Source: Phycisphaerales bacterium UBA1161 (GTDB lineage Bacteria; Planctomycetota; Phycisphaerae; Tepidisphaerales; Tepidisphaeraceae). From it: a stretch of 41,485 bases of DNA. Positions 16,385 through 25,659 of the stretch are shown piece by piece. The first letter of the stretch is position 1. Each line of letters starts with the position of its first letter. The translations under genes were made by a program, and so were the position numbers. The notes under the pieces were generated by a model. That model was not told where the DNA came from. It did not search any database and was given only the letters and a program-made list of their open reading frames with translations. The stretch covers positions 1-41,485 of the forward strand of contig DBZL01000026.1 of NCBI GenBank assembly GCA_002311745.1, in the 5' to 3' direction.

Positions 16385-18607
16385 TTACAGCAGTTGCGCC
16401 CCGGCCAGTTCCAGGCGAAGCACCAGCACGCCCGCGGCCAATTGCGAATCCGCTTTCAACAGATCGACCTTGTCCGCGGCCGCGGTCGTCGCGGTGGTGG
16501 GCCGCGTCTGCGGATCGGCGTCACGCAGAACGTCCAGGTCCTGACGCGCATCCATGGCGGTCAGCATTTGCTGCGGTGTCATCTCCACGGCGATGTCCGG
16601 CTCCACGCCCCAGGTGGTGCTGTTTTCCTCGCGGTGAATGCACCGGCCGCCCGGCAGGTAATAATGCGCCGTCGTCAGCTTCAGGTAGGCCTTGTTGCCG
16701 TCCAGTTGGAAGAGCATCTGGACGCTCCCCTTGCCGAAGGTGCGTTGGCCGACGATCAGGGCCCTGTTGTCGTCCTTCAGCGCTCCGGAGACGATCTCGC
16801 TGGCGCTGGCCGACCACTGATTCACCAGCACCACCATGGGCAGATCCGTCTCCACGTCGCTGGGTCGGGCGGCCACGACCGTCGGTGGATTGCCGGTCAG
16901 GCGGTCGGCCTGCGTGCGCACGATCACCCCATTGCCGACGAATTTATTGACCACGCCCGTCGCCGCCGGAAACACCCCGCCCAAGTTGTGCCGCAAATCC
17001 AGGATGATCGCCCGCGCGCCTTCCGCCTTGATCTGCGCCAGGACCGCGTCCAAATCGTCGCTGGTGCTCTTGGAGAATTTGGTCAGACGGACGTAGGCGA
17101 TTTTCTGCTGCGGATCGACGAAATAGTTCCAACCGCCGCCCGGCTTGCGCGCGTAGCCCTGTACGGTGGCCTCCTTGATCAACTCGCGGCAGACCACGTG
17201 GTCCCGCATCGTCCCGTCCAGCGAGCGGATCGTCAGCGTCACGGAGGTGCCCGGCACGCCCACGATCAGCTTCACCGCCCGGTCCACGGCCATGCCCTTG
17301 GCGCTCTTGCCGTCGATCTGCCAGATGACGTCCCCCGCCTTGATCCCCGAGCGATACGCCGGCGTGCCTTCCAGCGGGCTAACGACTTTCAGGTTCCCCG
17401 CCTCGTCGTTTTGGATTTCCAGCCCAACTCCGCCGAAGGTGCCGCTGGTCAAACGGTCGGTGTCCTCCAATTCCGAGGGCCAGATCACCTTGCTGTACGG
17501 GTCCAAATCCGCAAACGCGCCGTCGGCAAACTCGCTGACGAAAACCTCCTCGGGCAATTGCACCGTCTTTTGATTCAGATCGCGCAGCTTGCTGAGCGAC
17601 TGCGTGAGCACTTCCTCGGCGGTGTCGTCGCCGGCGGCCTTGGCATCGGCCATGCAGGCGTCGATCCCGGCCAGGAACCGCTGCCGCCTGTCCGCATCCG
17701 CCAAGCCGCCAAACGTCGCTTCCAGACCGTGCGTCGTCGCCAGCATGCGCAAGCCGTTCAACCCGCCTTCCAACAGCGCCTGGAAGGTGACGTCGCGGTA
17801 GTACTGCTGCTGGGTCAACAGCAGCGAATTCCAGAGCATGTCGTATTGAATGCCCTTGGTGATCTCGCGCCAGTCCAGCGGGGCGTAGTCGCCAGCCGGT
17901 TCGTCGGGCCGATCCGGCGCCGACGCGGGTGTTGCCGCGGACGGCCGCGTCGCCGACTTCAGCAGCGCATCGGCCGCTTGGCGCTGCGGCAACTCGGCAT
18001 CCTGCAATTTCTTGAGCTGAGCCGGGGCGTACACCATCAGCAGCGTCACTCGCCGCGTGCACACGTCGAATTCGTTTTTCCAATGGGCGTTGGTCGGCTC
18101 CAGGGCGCAGAGATCGGAAAAAAGCCGCAGGGCGTCGAGCCACTGCTCGGCCGCCTCGCTCTGTTGCGCCGCCCGCGCCGATAGGTCCATGAGGTCGCGC
18201 ACCCACGGCTGAGCCCGAAACGCATCCTTGTCATCGGCGAGCACATACGCCCGCGCCGCTTCGTCGATGGCGTAGGCATCCATCTTGTGGTCCATGAACA
18301 GACGAACCAAGGCGACGGCCTGGTCAAATTGCCCGCGCCGCTGGTCGGCAAACACCCGACACTGCTGGTCAAACTGCCGCGTCCATTGCGCCATGCGCTG
18401 GACTTGCGGATCGCCGGACTGCTCGGCCGCCCGGCTCAGCAGCGTGCTGCCTCTGTCGAAATCCCCGCTACGGATCGCCTTGAACGCCTCGGCCTTGAGC
18501 TGCTCCAGCGACCCCGCCGGCGACGAAACCGAGTCCGCACGCGCCGCCGATAATCCCACCGCCGCAATCAGGACCAACAACCCCCATTGCTTGACCAGCC
18601 GCCTCAT
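16385..18607 (-). CDS. Secreted S41-family C-terminal processing protease with PDZ domain
   Basis: 740 residues from ATG 18607, preceded by a GAGGTG ribosome binding site; the in-frame TTG at 18628 is unlikely. Residues 1-25 form a signal peptide (LLVLIAAVGLSAARA). Residues 25-370 are a helical, degenerate repeat-like N-terminal region. A PDZ domain begins at GTFGGVGLEIQNDE and includes GIKAGDVIWQIDGKSAKGM. The protease domain holds DLRHNLGG, SASASEIVSGAL with the predicted nucleophile Ser601, and TFGKGSVQ with the general base Lys626, the Ser/Lys dyad spacing of Prc/CtpA. These enzymes trim C-termini of exported proteins. It converges on the bactofilin gene and is divergent from argS. Confidence 0.93.
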   Translation of the reverse strand: MRRLVKQWGLLVLIAAVGLSAARADSVSSPAGSLEQLKAEAFKAIRSGDFDRGSTLLSRAAEQSGDPQVQRMAQWTRQFDQQCRVFADQRRGQFDQAVALVRLFMDHKMDAYAIDEAARAYVLADDKDAFRAQPWVRDLMDLSARAAQQSEAAEQWLDALRLFSDLCALEPTNAHWKNEFDVCTRRVTLLMVYAPAQLKKLQDAELPQRQAADALLKSATRPSAATPASAPDRPDEPAGDYAPLDWREITKGIQYDMLWNSLLLTQQQYYRDVTFQALLEGGLNGLRMLATTHGLEATFGGLADADRRQRFLAGIDACMADAKAAGDDTAEEVLTQSLSKLRDLNQKTVQLPEEVFVSEFADGAFADLDPYSKVIWPSELEDTDRLTSGTFGGVGLEIQNDEAGNLKVVSPLEGTPAYRSGIKAGDVIWQIDGKSAKGMAVDRAVKLIVGVPGTSVTLTIRSLDGTMRDHVVCRELIKEATVQGYARKPGGGWNYFVDPQQKIAYVRLTKFSKSTSDDLDAVLAQIKAEGARAIILDLRHNLGGVFPAATGVVNKFVGNGVIVRTQADRLTGNPPTVVAARPSDVETDLPMVVLVNQWSASASEIVSGALKDDNRALIVGQRTFGKGSVQMLFQLDGNKAYLKLTTAHYYLPGGRCIHREENSTTWGVEPDIAVEMTPQQMLTAMDARQDLDVLRDADPQTRPTTATTAAADKVDLLKADSQLAAGVLVLRLELAGAQLL

Positions 18608-18756
18608 GCGATTCACCTCGGGTGCCAACGTCCAATTCCGCCCTGTTCACGCAGGGCTTCAAACCTTAGTCTCGCGGTCACGCGGGGTCAAACGCACCTC
18701 GCGGCGCGTTGGAGATACTTCCCGCGACAATGTAGCATGCTCGCAAAGTTCGCCTT

Positions 18757-20718
18757 ATGCCGACACTGTTGACACTACTGGACCAAGCCTTCCGCGCCGC
18801 GATCAAACAGGCATTCGATCTGGACGCCGAGGCGCAACTGGCCATTAGCCAGAACGAGGATTTCGGCGATTATCAATCCAACGCCGCCATGGGCCTGGTC
18901 AAAATCCTGGCCCAAAAGACGGGCAAAAAGACCAATCCGCGCACCATCGCCGAGCAAATCAAATCCAAACTCGATCTGGGCGCCATCGCCTCGGACATCT
19001 CCATCGCCGGCCCGGGCTTTATTAATATTCGGCTATCCCCGACGTGGCTGGGTAAGGAAATGGCCGCGATCGCCCAAAGCGACCGCACCGCCGGCCGCCT
19101 GGGCATCGAGCCCGCCCAGCCGCCGCAAACGACCGTGGTCGATTATTCCGGCCCCAACATCGCCAAGGAGATGCACGTCGGCCATCTCCGCAGCACCATC
19201 ATCGGCGACGCCATCAGCCGAACCCTGGAGTTCCAGGGCCACAAAATCATCCGCCAAAACCACATCGGCGACTGGGGAACCCAGTTTGGAAAAATTGTGC
19301 TGGCCATTTGGTATCTCGTCATGGCCGAGCAGCTTCACAAGAAGGAGACGTTGGCCACGCTGATGGATCAGATGAAATCCGCATCCGATGCCAAGGACGA
19401 AACCCTTAAGAATCAAATGATCCACTCATTGGCGGTCCTACATCAGCAGATGCTTGACGAGGACACCAATGGCCGCGTTATCTTCGAACCCAGTTTGGAA
19501 CGCCTGCATCTGGAGCTTGCCCCTCTGGAAAAGGTCTATCAGTTTGTTACGGCAGTGACGGACGCCGCGGCAGCCGAAACAGAATTGATTCGACACCCCG
19601 ACCACCGCGGGCATTCCCTGGCTGAGATGCCGCGACTTTTCACAACGTTTATTCAGAACCCGGACGACGAAAAGAATAAACAGGAGAGATTGGCCTGGTC
19701 AAAAGCCCGCGATGCCACTCTGGAAACCTGCAATGAAATCTACTCCAAGTTGGGCGTCAGGCTGACGCCGGCCGACGTTCGGGGTGAGTCCTCCTACAAA
19801 GATATGCTCGCCCAAGTCGTTGCTGATTTGGAGGCGGACGGAATCGCGGAAAAATCCGAAGGAGCGATTGTTGTCAACGTAACCGGCTTCGAGTTTCCGC
19901 TGATCATTAAAAAATCCGACGGCAGCTATCTCTACGGCACAACCGATCTGGCGGCGATCCGTTACCGCGTCCGCGAGCTGCACGCCGATCGGATCATCTA
20001 CGTCACGGACGCCCGGCAGCAGCAGCATTTTGCCCAAGTTTTCTGGACGGCCGAGAAAGCGGGCTGGGCAAAGAAGGGAACGCTCAAACACGCCCCCTTC
20101 GGCACGATGCTCGGCGAGGATAACAAGCCCTTCAAGACTCGTTCAGGCGACACGGTCAAATTGAAGGACCTGCTGGATGAAGCGGAACAGCGGGCGATGA
20201 AGGTTGTTACCGAAAAGAATCCCGAGCTTCCCGAAGATCAGCGCTGCCGTATCGCCCACGCGGTCGGCATCGGGGCGGTGAAATACGCCGATTTGTCCAA
20301 GGACAGCGTCAGCGATTACGTCTTCTCGTTCGACAAGATGTTGGCCCTCGACGGCAACACCGCGCCGTATTTGCAGTACGCCCACGCTCGCATCAAGTCG
20401 ATCTTCCGCAAAGGGGGCGAACCGCCTCCCCCGGGCGCGGCGGTTTATTTGGAATCGCCCTTCGAGCTGGCCCTTGCCAAGCACATTTTGCGGCTGGGCG
20501 AGGTGGTCGAGCTGGTTGCCCGCGAGCTCAAGCCGCATCATTTGTGCGCGTATCTATACGAGCTATCCACGCGGTTCAGCGCGTTCTACGAAAACTGTCC
20601 GGTGCTGCAAAGCGAGCAGCCGCTGCGCGACAGCCGGCTGGCCCTATGCAAGCTGGCGGCGCGGACCTTGGAACTGGGATTGGACCTGCTGGGAATCGAG
20701 CATCCCGATCAGATGTAG
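18757..20718 (+). CDS. argS: Arginyl-tRNA synthetase
   Basis: 653 residues, somewhat longer than E. coli ArgS (577). The N-terminal Add-1-type domain begins MPTLLTLLDQAFRAAIKQAF and contains FGDYQSNAAM. The class I active site reads YSGPNIAKEMHVGHLRSTII with the HIGH-like HVGH at about residue 139. YGTTDLAAIRYR and FGTMLGEDNKPFKTRSGDTV occupy the usual positions of the catalytic core. The C-terminal DALR anticodon-binding domain includes YLQYAHARIKSIFRK. It charges tRNA-Arg with arginine in the cytosol. It is transcribed alone, divergent from the S41 protease, with pckG converging 14 bp after its stop. No T-box or attenuator was seen in the 149-bp upstream gap. Confidence 0.97.
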   Translation: MPTLLTLLDQAFRAAIKQAFDLDAEAQLAISQNEDFGDYQSNAAMGLVKILAQKTGKKTNPRTIAEQIKSKLDLGAIASDISIAGPGFINIRLSPTWLGKEMAAIAQSDRTAGRLGIEPAQPPQTTVVDYSGPNIAKEMHVGHLRSTIIGDAISRTLEFQGHKIIRQNHIGDWGTQFGKIVLAIWYLVMAEQLHKKETLATLMDQMKSASDAKDETLKNQMIHSLAVLHQQMLDEDTNGRVIFEPSLERLHLELAPLEKVYQFVTAVTDAAAAETELIRHPDHRGHSLAEMPRLFTTFIQNPDDEKNKQERLAWSKARDATLETCNEIYSKLGVRLTPADVRGESSYKDMLAQVVADLEADGIAEKSEGAIVVNVTGFEFPLIIKKSDGSYLYGTTDLAAIRYRVRELHADRIIYVTDARQQQHFAQVFWTAEKAGWAKKGTLKHAPFGTMLGEDNKPFKTRSGDTVKLKDLLDEAEQRAMKVVTEKNPELPEDQRCRIAHAVGIGAVKYADLSKDSVSDYVFSFDKMLALDGNTAPYLQYAHARIKSIFRKGGEPPPPGAAVYLESPFELALAKHILRLGEVVELVARELKPHHLCAYLYELSTRFSAFYENCPVLQSEQPLRDSRLALCKLAARTLELGLDLLGIEHPDQM

Positions 20719-20732
20719 AGACGATGAACGCT

Positions 20733-22577
20733 TCACAATCTGCTGATCAGCAGCTCGCGTTGAAAAATCATCTCTTTAGGCAGATCGCCGGCCAGCTTGA
20801 GCAGCAATTCCTCCTGGCTGAGCAATTCTGACTTGATCTCTGCGAGGCTGACGGACTGGAGGGTTTCGAACTGCTGGCGCGAGATGGGCAGATCTTCCAG
20901 GTCGATATCGCAGGCCCGCGGCATCCAGCCGATGGGAGTTTCGCGGCCGTAGGCGCGGCCGCGACAGCGGTCGATGATCCACTTGAGGACGCGCATGTTT
21001 TCGCCGAAGCCCGGCCACAAAAATCGCCCCTGATCGTCCTTGCGGAACCAGTTGACGTGGAAGATGCGCGGACAGTCGTACAGCTTTTTGCGCATGCGGA
21101 ACCAATGCACCAGATAATCGCGGATGTTGTAGCCGATGAAGGGGAGCATGGCCATCGGATCGCGGCGCACGACGCCGACCTGGCCGGAGGCGGCGGCCGT
21201 CGTTTCGCTGCCCAAAGTCGCGCCGACGTACACGCCGTGCATCCAGTTGAACGCCTGGTAGACCAGCGGCACGGTGCGTGAGCGTCGCCCGCCGAAGATG
21301 ATCGCCGACACCGGCACTCCCGCCGGATCGTCCGCCGCCGCGTCCAGCACGGGGTTGTTGGTCATTGGCGCGGTGAATCGGCTGTTGGGATGAGCCGCCT
21401 TGCGCCCGCAATGGGGCGTCCATTCCTGGCCCATCCAATCGAGGCATTTTTCCGGCGGCTCGGGGGTCTTGCTTTCCCACCAGACATCCCCATCCGGCAA
21501 CAACGCCACGTTCGTGTAGAGCGTGTCGCGCGCGATGGTGGCCATGGCGTTGGGATTGGTCACCTGGTTGGTTCCCGGCACCACGCCGAAGTACCCGGAT
21601 TCCGGGTTGATGGCGCGCAGCCGTCCCGATTCATCCACCCACATCCAGGCGATATCGTCGCCGACGGTGGTGATTTTCCAACCGGCGTCGCGGTATTTTT
21701 TCGGCGGGATGAGCATGGCGAAGTTGGTCTTGCCGCAGGCGCTGGGGAAGGCCGCCGCCACGTAGGTCTTATCCCCCTCAGGACTGGTGGCGCCCATCAG
21801 GAGCATGTGCTCGGCCATCCACTCCTGCTGGCGGCCCAGGAAGCTGGCGATGCGCAGCGCCAAGCATTTCTTGCCCAACAGCGCGTTGCCGCCGTAGCCG
21901 GAGCCGAAGCTCCAGATGGTGTTGTCCAGGGGGAAATGGCAGATGTATCGCCGCTCCGGGTTGCAGTCGCCGACGCTGTGCAAGCAGCGGGTGAATTCCG
22001 GCGCATCCGCCGAGCCGCCTCCCCCGGACGCCGTCAGTTGCCGCCACGCCGCCGTCCCCATGCGCGTCATGATCCCCATGCTGACCGCGACGTAGTTCGA
22101 GTCGGTCAGTTGCACGCCGACCTTGGCCAGCGGCGAGCCGATCGGGCCCATGACGAACGGGATCACGTACATGGTTCGCCCGGCCATCGACCCGTGGAAA
22201 AGTCCGCGCAGCTTGGCGTAGGCCTGGCGCGCCTCCATCCAGTTGTTGGTCGGCCCGGCCATGTCTTGAATGGGCGTGCAGATGAACGTCAACTGCTCGC
22301 TGCGGGCCACGTCGTTGGGGTTGGAGCGATGCAGGTAGCATCCGGGCAGCTTCTGCTCGTGGAGCTTGATGAACACCCCCTGCCGCTGGCCCTCGCCCAG
22401 CAGCGACTGCTTTTCCTGCTCCGAGCCGTCGCACCAGTACACGTCCTTGGGCTGGCACAGCTCGATGCACTGATCGATCCACGCGCGCACGTGCCGGTTG
22501 AGGGTCGGAACCGTTCCGCGCATTTCCGGCCGTGCGGCTTCTGCGGCTACAACCGGACCCATCTCCGTGACGCTCAT
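20733..22577 (-). CDS. pckG: Phosphoenolpyruvate carboxykinase (GTP)
   Basis: 614 residues from ATG 22577, which has GGAG 7 bp upstream; the in-frame TTG at 22616 is disfavoured. Length and sequence match the GTP-dependent PEPCK family rather than the ATP type. Recognisable are [20 protein letters not shown], the substrate loop near [20 protein letters not shown], the phosphate-binding loop [33 protein letters not shown] and [17 protein letters not shown]. The enzyme interconverts oxaloacetate and GTP with PEP, CO2 and GDP in gluconeogenesis. It lies 43 bp behind an Rrf2-type regulator on the same strand, so co-transcription and redox or Fe-S-linked control are plausible. Confidence 0.97.
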   Translation of the reverse strand: MSVTEMGPVVAAEAARPEMRGTVPTLNRHVRAWIDQCIELCQPKDVYWCDGSEQEKQSLLGEGQRQGVFIKLHEQKLPGCYLHRSNPNDVARSEQLTFICTPIQDMAGPTNNWMEARQAYAKLRGLFHGSMAGRTMYVIPFVMGPIGSPLAKVGVQLTDSNYVAVSMGIMTRMGTAAWRQLTASGGGGSADAPEFTRCLHSVGDCNPERRYICHFPLDNTIWSFGSGYGGNALLGKKCLALRIASFLGRQQEWMAEHMLLMGATSPEGDKTYVAAAFPSACGKTNFAMLIPPKKYRDAGWKITTVGDDIAWMWVDESGRLRAINPESGYFGVVPGTNQVTNPNAMATIARDTLYTNVALLPDGDVWWESKTPEPPEKCLDWMGQEWTPHCGRKAAHPNSRFTAPMTNNPVLDAAADDPAGVPVSAIIFGGRRSRTVPLVYQAFNWMHGVYVGATLGSETTAAASGQVGVVRRDPMAMLPFIGYNIRDYLVHWFRMRKKLYDCPRIFHVNWFRKDDQGRFLWPGFGENMRVLKWIIDRCRGRAYGRETPIGWMPRACDIDLEDLPISRQQFETLQSVSLAEIKSELLSQEELLLKLAGDLPKEMIFQRELLISRL

Positions 22578-22620
22578 GGAAGACTCCGTCGGGGAAACTG
22601 ATTTGCCGAAGGCCAAACGG

Positions 22621-23109
22621 CTAATCCGGCCGCGTCGTTGCCGATTCGATCGGCTGGGGGCCGGCCCCAGCAGCCGTGCGCCGCGGCTGGCTGGCCAACT
22701 TGGCGCGCAGCGACGCCGCCATGTCCGCCAGCGTTGTCGTCGACAAGTAATCGTTCAGCCGCTGGCGGATCGGCTTGAATAAATCGTGCTGCGGACAAGC
22801 GGCCTGATCGTTGCAGTCGGCTAATCCCAGGACGCAACGGTTAAAGACCGATTCACCCTCCAGCGCTTTGACGATGTCCGCTATGGTGACCTCAAACGCC
22901 GGCCGCGCCAAGGCAAAACCCCCGTTGCGCCCACGCACGCTTCGCAGCAAGCCTTTGTGCACCAGCTTCTGCAGAATCTTGGCCATGAAGTCGCGCGGCA
23001 AATCCGTGCCGGCGATCAGGTCCTCCAGCATCACCACGGCCTCGTCCGGCCACGTCGCCAGCGTGCTCAGGGCCCGAATCGCATACTCGCTGCTGCTGCC
23101 GTAGATCAC
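22621..23109 (-). CDS. Rrf2-family transcriptional regulator with three-cysteine cluster site
   Basis: 162 residues from a GTG start preceded by AGAGGA. The N-terminal winged helix reads [20 protein letters not shown], then [20 protein letters not shown] and [20 protein letters not shown], typical of Rrf2/IscR proteins. Cysteines at CVLGLADC and the following NDQAAC are spaced C-x6-C-x5-C, close to the Fe-S-binding triad of IscR/NsrR/RsrR relatives. A dispensable Pro/Arg-rich tail follows residue 140. It precedes pckG in an apparent two-gene operon. It likely senses iron-sulfur status, nitric oxide or redox and may autoregulate; the signal is not determinable. The 179-bp divergent gap upstream contains AATGTTAATGTTGAC, an AT-rich candidate site. 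Confidence 0.92.
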   Translation of the reverse strand: MIYGSSSEYAIRALSTLATWPDEAVVMLEDLIAGTDLPRDFMAKILQKLVHKGLLRSVRGRNGGFALARPAFEVTIADIVKALEGESVFNRCVLGLADCNDQAACPQHDLFKPIRQRLNDYLSTTTLADMAASLRAKLASQPRRTAAGAGPQPIESATTRPD

Positions 23110-23222
23110 AGGCCATCCTCTTTTGGAAGGAATGTTAATGTTGACTTGATGGTCTGTTTATTACTTCGCAAGCATTTCGTCAAGTCGATGCCCTCGCGGG
23201 ATTGGGCGGATTTGCCTTACCG

Positions 23223-23249
23223 TTGACAGCCACGGCCTCCCGATATTAG
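23223..23249 (+). promoter_or_regulatory. Candidate promoter of the DUF2721 gene
   Basis: A perfect -35 hexamer TTGACA (23223-23228) is followed 15 bp later by TATTAG (23244-23249), 40 bp before the ATG at 23289. The spacer is shorter than the usual 17 bp, so this is tentative. Confidence 0.35.
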
Positions 23250-23288
23250 GTTTAAAAAGTCGGCTTCTTTACCCGCAGGACCCTGGTC

Positions 23289-23861
23289 ATGCCGCCTCTG
23301 GAATTCAGCAAGGTGATCGCCGCCTCGGTGGTGCCGGTGGCCCTGATTTCGGCCAGCGCCCTGCTTTGCCTGGCTTTTTACAACCGCCTGGCGGCCATCG
23401 TCGGCCGCCTGCGCGTTTTCCAACGCGAGCGCCTGGCCGAGCACGAATGGATCGCCCACCATGGGTCCAATTCCGACCGCGCCCATGTCCTGCGCCACAT
23501 GCAAACCATGGACATGCTGGACCGCCAGACCACCGCCGTCCTGCGCCGAGCCCGGCACATCCGCACCACCCTGGCCACCCTGCTGCTGGCCATCGCCTGC
23601 CTGATCATCTGCTCCGCCAGCCTGGGGCTGGTTGCCTTGTTTTCCGCCGTACCGCGCGCGGCGGCCGTTGCCCACTGGGTTGCGGTCATCGCCTATGCCG
23701 TCGGCATGCTGACCTTCCTTATCAGCATCCTCTTTGCCGTCGCGGAGATACGCATCGCGCTCAATCCCGTGGAATTGGAATCCGAATTCGTTTCATCCCT
23801 GCAAAGCGATGCTCCGCGCGAGGCGCCGCCCAGCCCCGACCCGGTCGCTTCGACTCATTGA
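23289..23861 (+). CDS. DUF2721 family membrane protein
   Basis: 190 residues. The N-terminal helix ASVVPVALISASALLCLAFY is followed by NRLAAIVGRLRVFQRERL and the ion-rich cytoplasmic stretch MDMLDRQTTAVLRRARHIRT, then two more membrane helices (TLLLAIACLIICSASLGLVA and VAVIAYAVGMLTFLISILFA). This arrangement and the NRxxxLxxxIR-type segment match the DUF2721 family, whose function is unknown. The C-terminal tail is acidic and Pro-rich. Its stop overlaps a candidate promoter for the cimA leader. It is divergent from the rrf2-pckG operon. Confidence 0.8.
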   Translation: MPPLEFSKVIAASVVPVALISASALLCLAFYNRLAAIVGRLRVFQRERLAEHEWIAHHGSNSDRAHVLRHMQTMDMLDRQTTAVLRRARHIRTTLATLLLAIACLIICSASLGLVALFSAVPRAAAVAHWVAVIAYAVGMLTFLISILFAVAEIRIALNPVELESEFVSSLQSDAPREAPPSPDPVASTH

Positions 23862-23885
23862 CCCGTCCAATATTTCCGATAAGAT
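23858..23885 (+). promoter_or_regulatory. Candidate promoter for the cimA leader transcript
   Basis: TTGACC (23858-23863) and TAAGAT (23880-23885) are separated by 16 bp. Transcription would start near 23892, only a few bases before the leader ATG at 23895, implying a nearly leaderless leader-peptide mRNA. Moderate match only. Confidence 0.4.
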
Positions 23886-23894
23886 GGCTTGACT

Positions 23895-23951
23895 ATGTTG
23901 AGAATTGCCGCGATTGCCCGCATCATTATTATTCCCTTAGAAATCGGGTAG
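23895..23951 (+). CDS. Isoleucine-rich leader peptide of the cimA attenuator
   Basis: An 18-codon frame, ATG to TAG, encodes MLRIAAIARIIIIPLEIG. Seven of 18 residues are Ile, including four consecutive codons ATC ATT ATT ATT at 23922-23933. It lies 81 bp upstream of cimA and directly before an antiterminator/terminator pair. The composition fits control by charged tRNA-Ile: citramalate synthase commits carbon to isoleucine. A Shine-Dalgarno sequence is weak (AAGATGG region), and the inferred transcription start is close to the ATG, so initiation may be leaderless. The reading frame and composition are directly visible; translation and control are inferred. Confidence 0.82.
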   Translation: MLRIAAIARIIIIPLEIG

Positions 23952-24005
23952 GGCGATCGTGCCATGTTGAAACCATCGATGCCCTGCCCGACGGCAGGGT
24001 TTTTT
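23946..24005 (+). promoter_or_regulatory. Transcription attenuator: alternative antiterminator and terminator stems
   Basis: GGGTAGGGC (23946-23954), which overlaps the leader stop codon, can pair over nine positions (one G-U) with GCCCTGCCC (23981-23989), extended by ATCG/CGAT (23956-23959 with 23977-23980). This antiterminator uses the same bases as the 5' arm of the terminator stem at 23982-23988. A ribosome stalled on the Ile codons ending at 23933 leaves the first arm free, so the antiterminator forms and cimA is read. A ribosome that reaches the stop codon covers that arm, so the terminator forms. Confidence 0.8.
23982..24005 (+). terminator. Intrinsic terminator in the cimA leader
   Basis: Perfect 7-bp GC-rich stem CCCTGCC / GGCAGGG with loop CGAC, followed by six T residues (24000-24005). 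It ends 26 bp before the cimA ATG, so it acts as an attenuator rather than as the terminator of the upstream gene. Confidence 0.88.
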
Positions 24006-24031
24006 GTTAGAAGCTCCCATAGGCGGTTGCC

Positions 24032-25636
24032 ATGCCCACCCAACGCATCGAAATCTACGACACCACCCTTCGCGACGGCACCCAGGGCGAAGGATTCAAT
24101 CTCTCCCTGCACGACAAGCTCCTGATCGCCCAAAAATTGGACGAGTTGGGCGTCGATTACATCGAGGGTGGATTCCCCCTGTCCAATCCCAAGGACGAAG
24201 CCTTTTTCCGCGAGATCAAGGCATTCAACCTGGCATCGGCCAAGGTGGCGGCGTTCGGCATGACCCGCCGCCGCGGCATCCGGGCCGAGGATGACCCCGG
24301 AATGGCCGCCCTTCTCGCGGCCGACACCCCCGTCGTCACCCTCGTCGGCAAGAGCAGCGAGTTCCATGTCACCAAGGTTCTGGGCGTCAGCCTGGAAGAG
24401 AACCTGGCGATGATCGGCGACTCGGTACGCCTGATGCGCGCTGCCGGACGCCAGGTGATCTACGACGCCGAGCACTTCTTCGACGCCTATCGCGACAATC
24501 CCGAGTATGCCTTCAAGACGCTACTGGCGGCGCAGGAGGCCGGCGCATCGGTTCTGGTCTTGTGCGACACCAATGGAGGTTCGATGCCGGAATTCGTCTC
24601 TCAGAGCGTCCAAGCCGTCAAGAGGCAGACCTCGGCGCGTTTGGGCATCCACACTCACAACGACGCCGCCTTGGCCGTGGCCAACGCCCTGGCCGCCGTA
24701 CACGCCGGGGCCGATCACGTCCAGGGCACGATCAACGGCGTCGGCGAACGCTGCGGCAACATGGACCTGGTTCCCCTGGTGGCCAATCTTCAGCTCAAAT
24801 ACAAGCTGGATTGTCTGCGTCCCGGCACCCTGCGGCACCTGACCGAGGTCAGCCGATTCGTTTGCGAAACGGCCAATCTGAGTCCGGCCAACGGTCAACC
24901 GTACGTGGGCTCCAGCGCTTTCGCCCACAAGGGCGGCATGCACGTCCACGCCGTGCAAAAAGATTCCACCACTTACGAGCACGTATCCCCCGAAGCCGTC
25001 GGCAACAGCCGCAAAATCCTGGTCAGCGAGCTGTCCGGCTCAAGCAACATCGCCGCCAAGGCCGGCAAAAAATTCGACATCGAACACGACAAGCCCCTGC
25101 TTCGCACCGTCCTGGAAAAAGTCCAGGACCTGGAAAACGCCGGCTATCACTTCGAGGTGGCCGAGGCCAGCTTCGAGCTGCTGGTCCGCAAGGAGATCGG
25201 GCGATACAAGAACTTTTTCACCCTCGACGAGTACCGCGTGACGGTGGAGAAGGAAGATGGCGGCCAGCCGCTTTCCGAGGCCACTGTCCTATTGCACGTT
25301 AACGGCAAGAGCGAGCATCGTGTCGCCAAGGGGGATGGGCCGGTCAACGCGTTGGACAACGCCCTGCGCACCGGCCTAAGCAACCACTACCCCGAGATCG
25401 CCCAGGTTCACCTGACCGATTACAAGGTCCGCGTGATCAACTCCAAGGATGAGACGGCTGCCAAGGTGCGCGTGGTGATTGAATGTCGCCGCGACCGCGC
25501 CGATGGCGCCAAGGACACCTTCGGCACCATCGGCGTCAGCGAGAACATCATCGACGCCAGTTGGCAGGCCCTGGTGGATGCCTACGATTACCACCTGATC
25601 CACTGCGGCGAGGAGAAGGCGGCGGCCCCCAAGTAG
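24032..25636 (+). CDS. cimA: (R)-citramalate synthase
   Basis: 534 residues. The alpha-isopropylmalate/citramalate synthase TIM barrel begins IEIYDTTLRDGTQGEGFNLS; the metal ligands sit in TTLRDGTQ and LGIHTHNDAALAVANA. IDEAEHFFDAYR-like DAEHFFDAYRDNPEYAFKTL, CDTNGGSMPEFV and GTINGVGERCGNMDLVPLVA are CimA-type rather than LeuA-type signatures. HKGGMHVHAV lies in the flexible subdomain, and residues 390-525 form the LeuA dimerisation/allosteric domain that binds the feedback amino acid. It condenses pyruvate and acetyl-CoA to citramalate, starting the threonine-independent isoleucine pathway. An Ile-rich leader and attenuator lie directly upstream. No other ilv genes are adjacent. Confidence 0.94.
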   Translation: MPTQRIEIYDTTLRDGTQGEGFNLSLHDKLLIAQKLDELGVDYIEGGFPLSNPKDEAFFREIKAFNLASAKVAAFGMTRRRGIRAEDDPGMAALLAADTPVVTLVGKSSEFHVTKVLGVSLEENLAMIGDSVRLMRAAGRQVIYDAEHFFDAYRDNPEYAFKTLLAAQEAGASVLVLCDTNGGSMPEFVSQSVQAVKRQTSARLGIHTHNDAALAVANALAAVHAGADHVQGTINGVGERCGNMDLVPLVANLQLKYKLDCLRPGTLRHLTEVSRFVCETANLSPANGQPYVGSSAFAHKGGMHVHAVQKDSTTYEHVSPEAVGNSRKILVSELSGSSNIAAKAGKKFDIEHDKPLLRTVLEKVQDLENAGYHFEVAEASFELLVRKEIGRYKNFFTLDEYRVTVEKEDGGQPLSEATVLLHVNGKSEHRVAKGDGPVNALDNALRTGLSNHYPEIAQVHLTDYKVRVINSKDETAAKVRVVIECRRDRADGAKDTFGTIGVSENIIDASWQALVDAYDYHLIHCGEEKAAAPK

Positions 25637-25659
25637 CCAGCGCGATTCACCCTTCATAG

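Noticed and set aside
16394..18184. Long plus-strand open frame of about 596 codons opposite the S41 protease
   Set aside because: Shadow of the real protease gene; low-complexity Arg/His/Gln composition and no ribosome binding site.
23982..24005. Terminator of the DUF2721 gene
   Set aside because: It lies 120 bp past that stop, beyond the Ile-rich leader, and its 5' arm has a competing pairing with the leader end, so attenuation explains it better.
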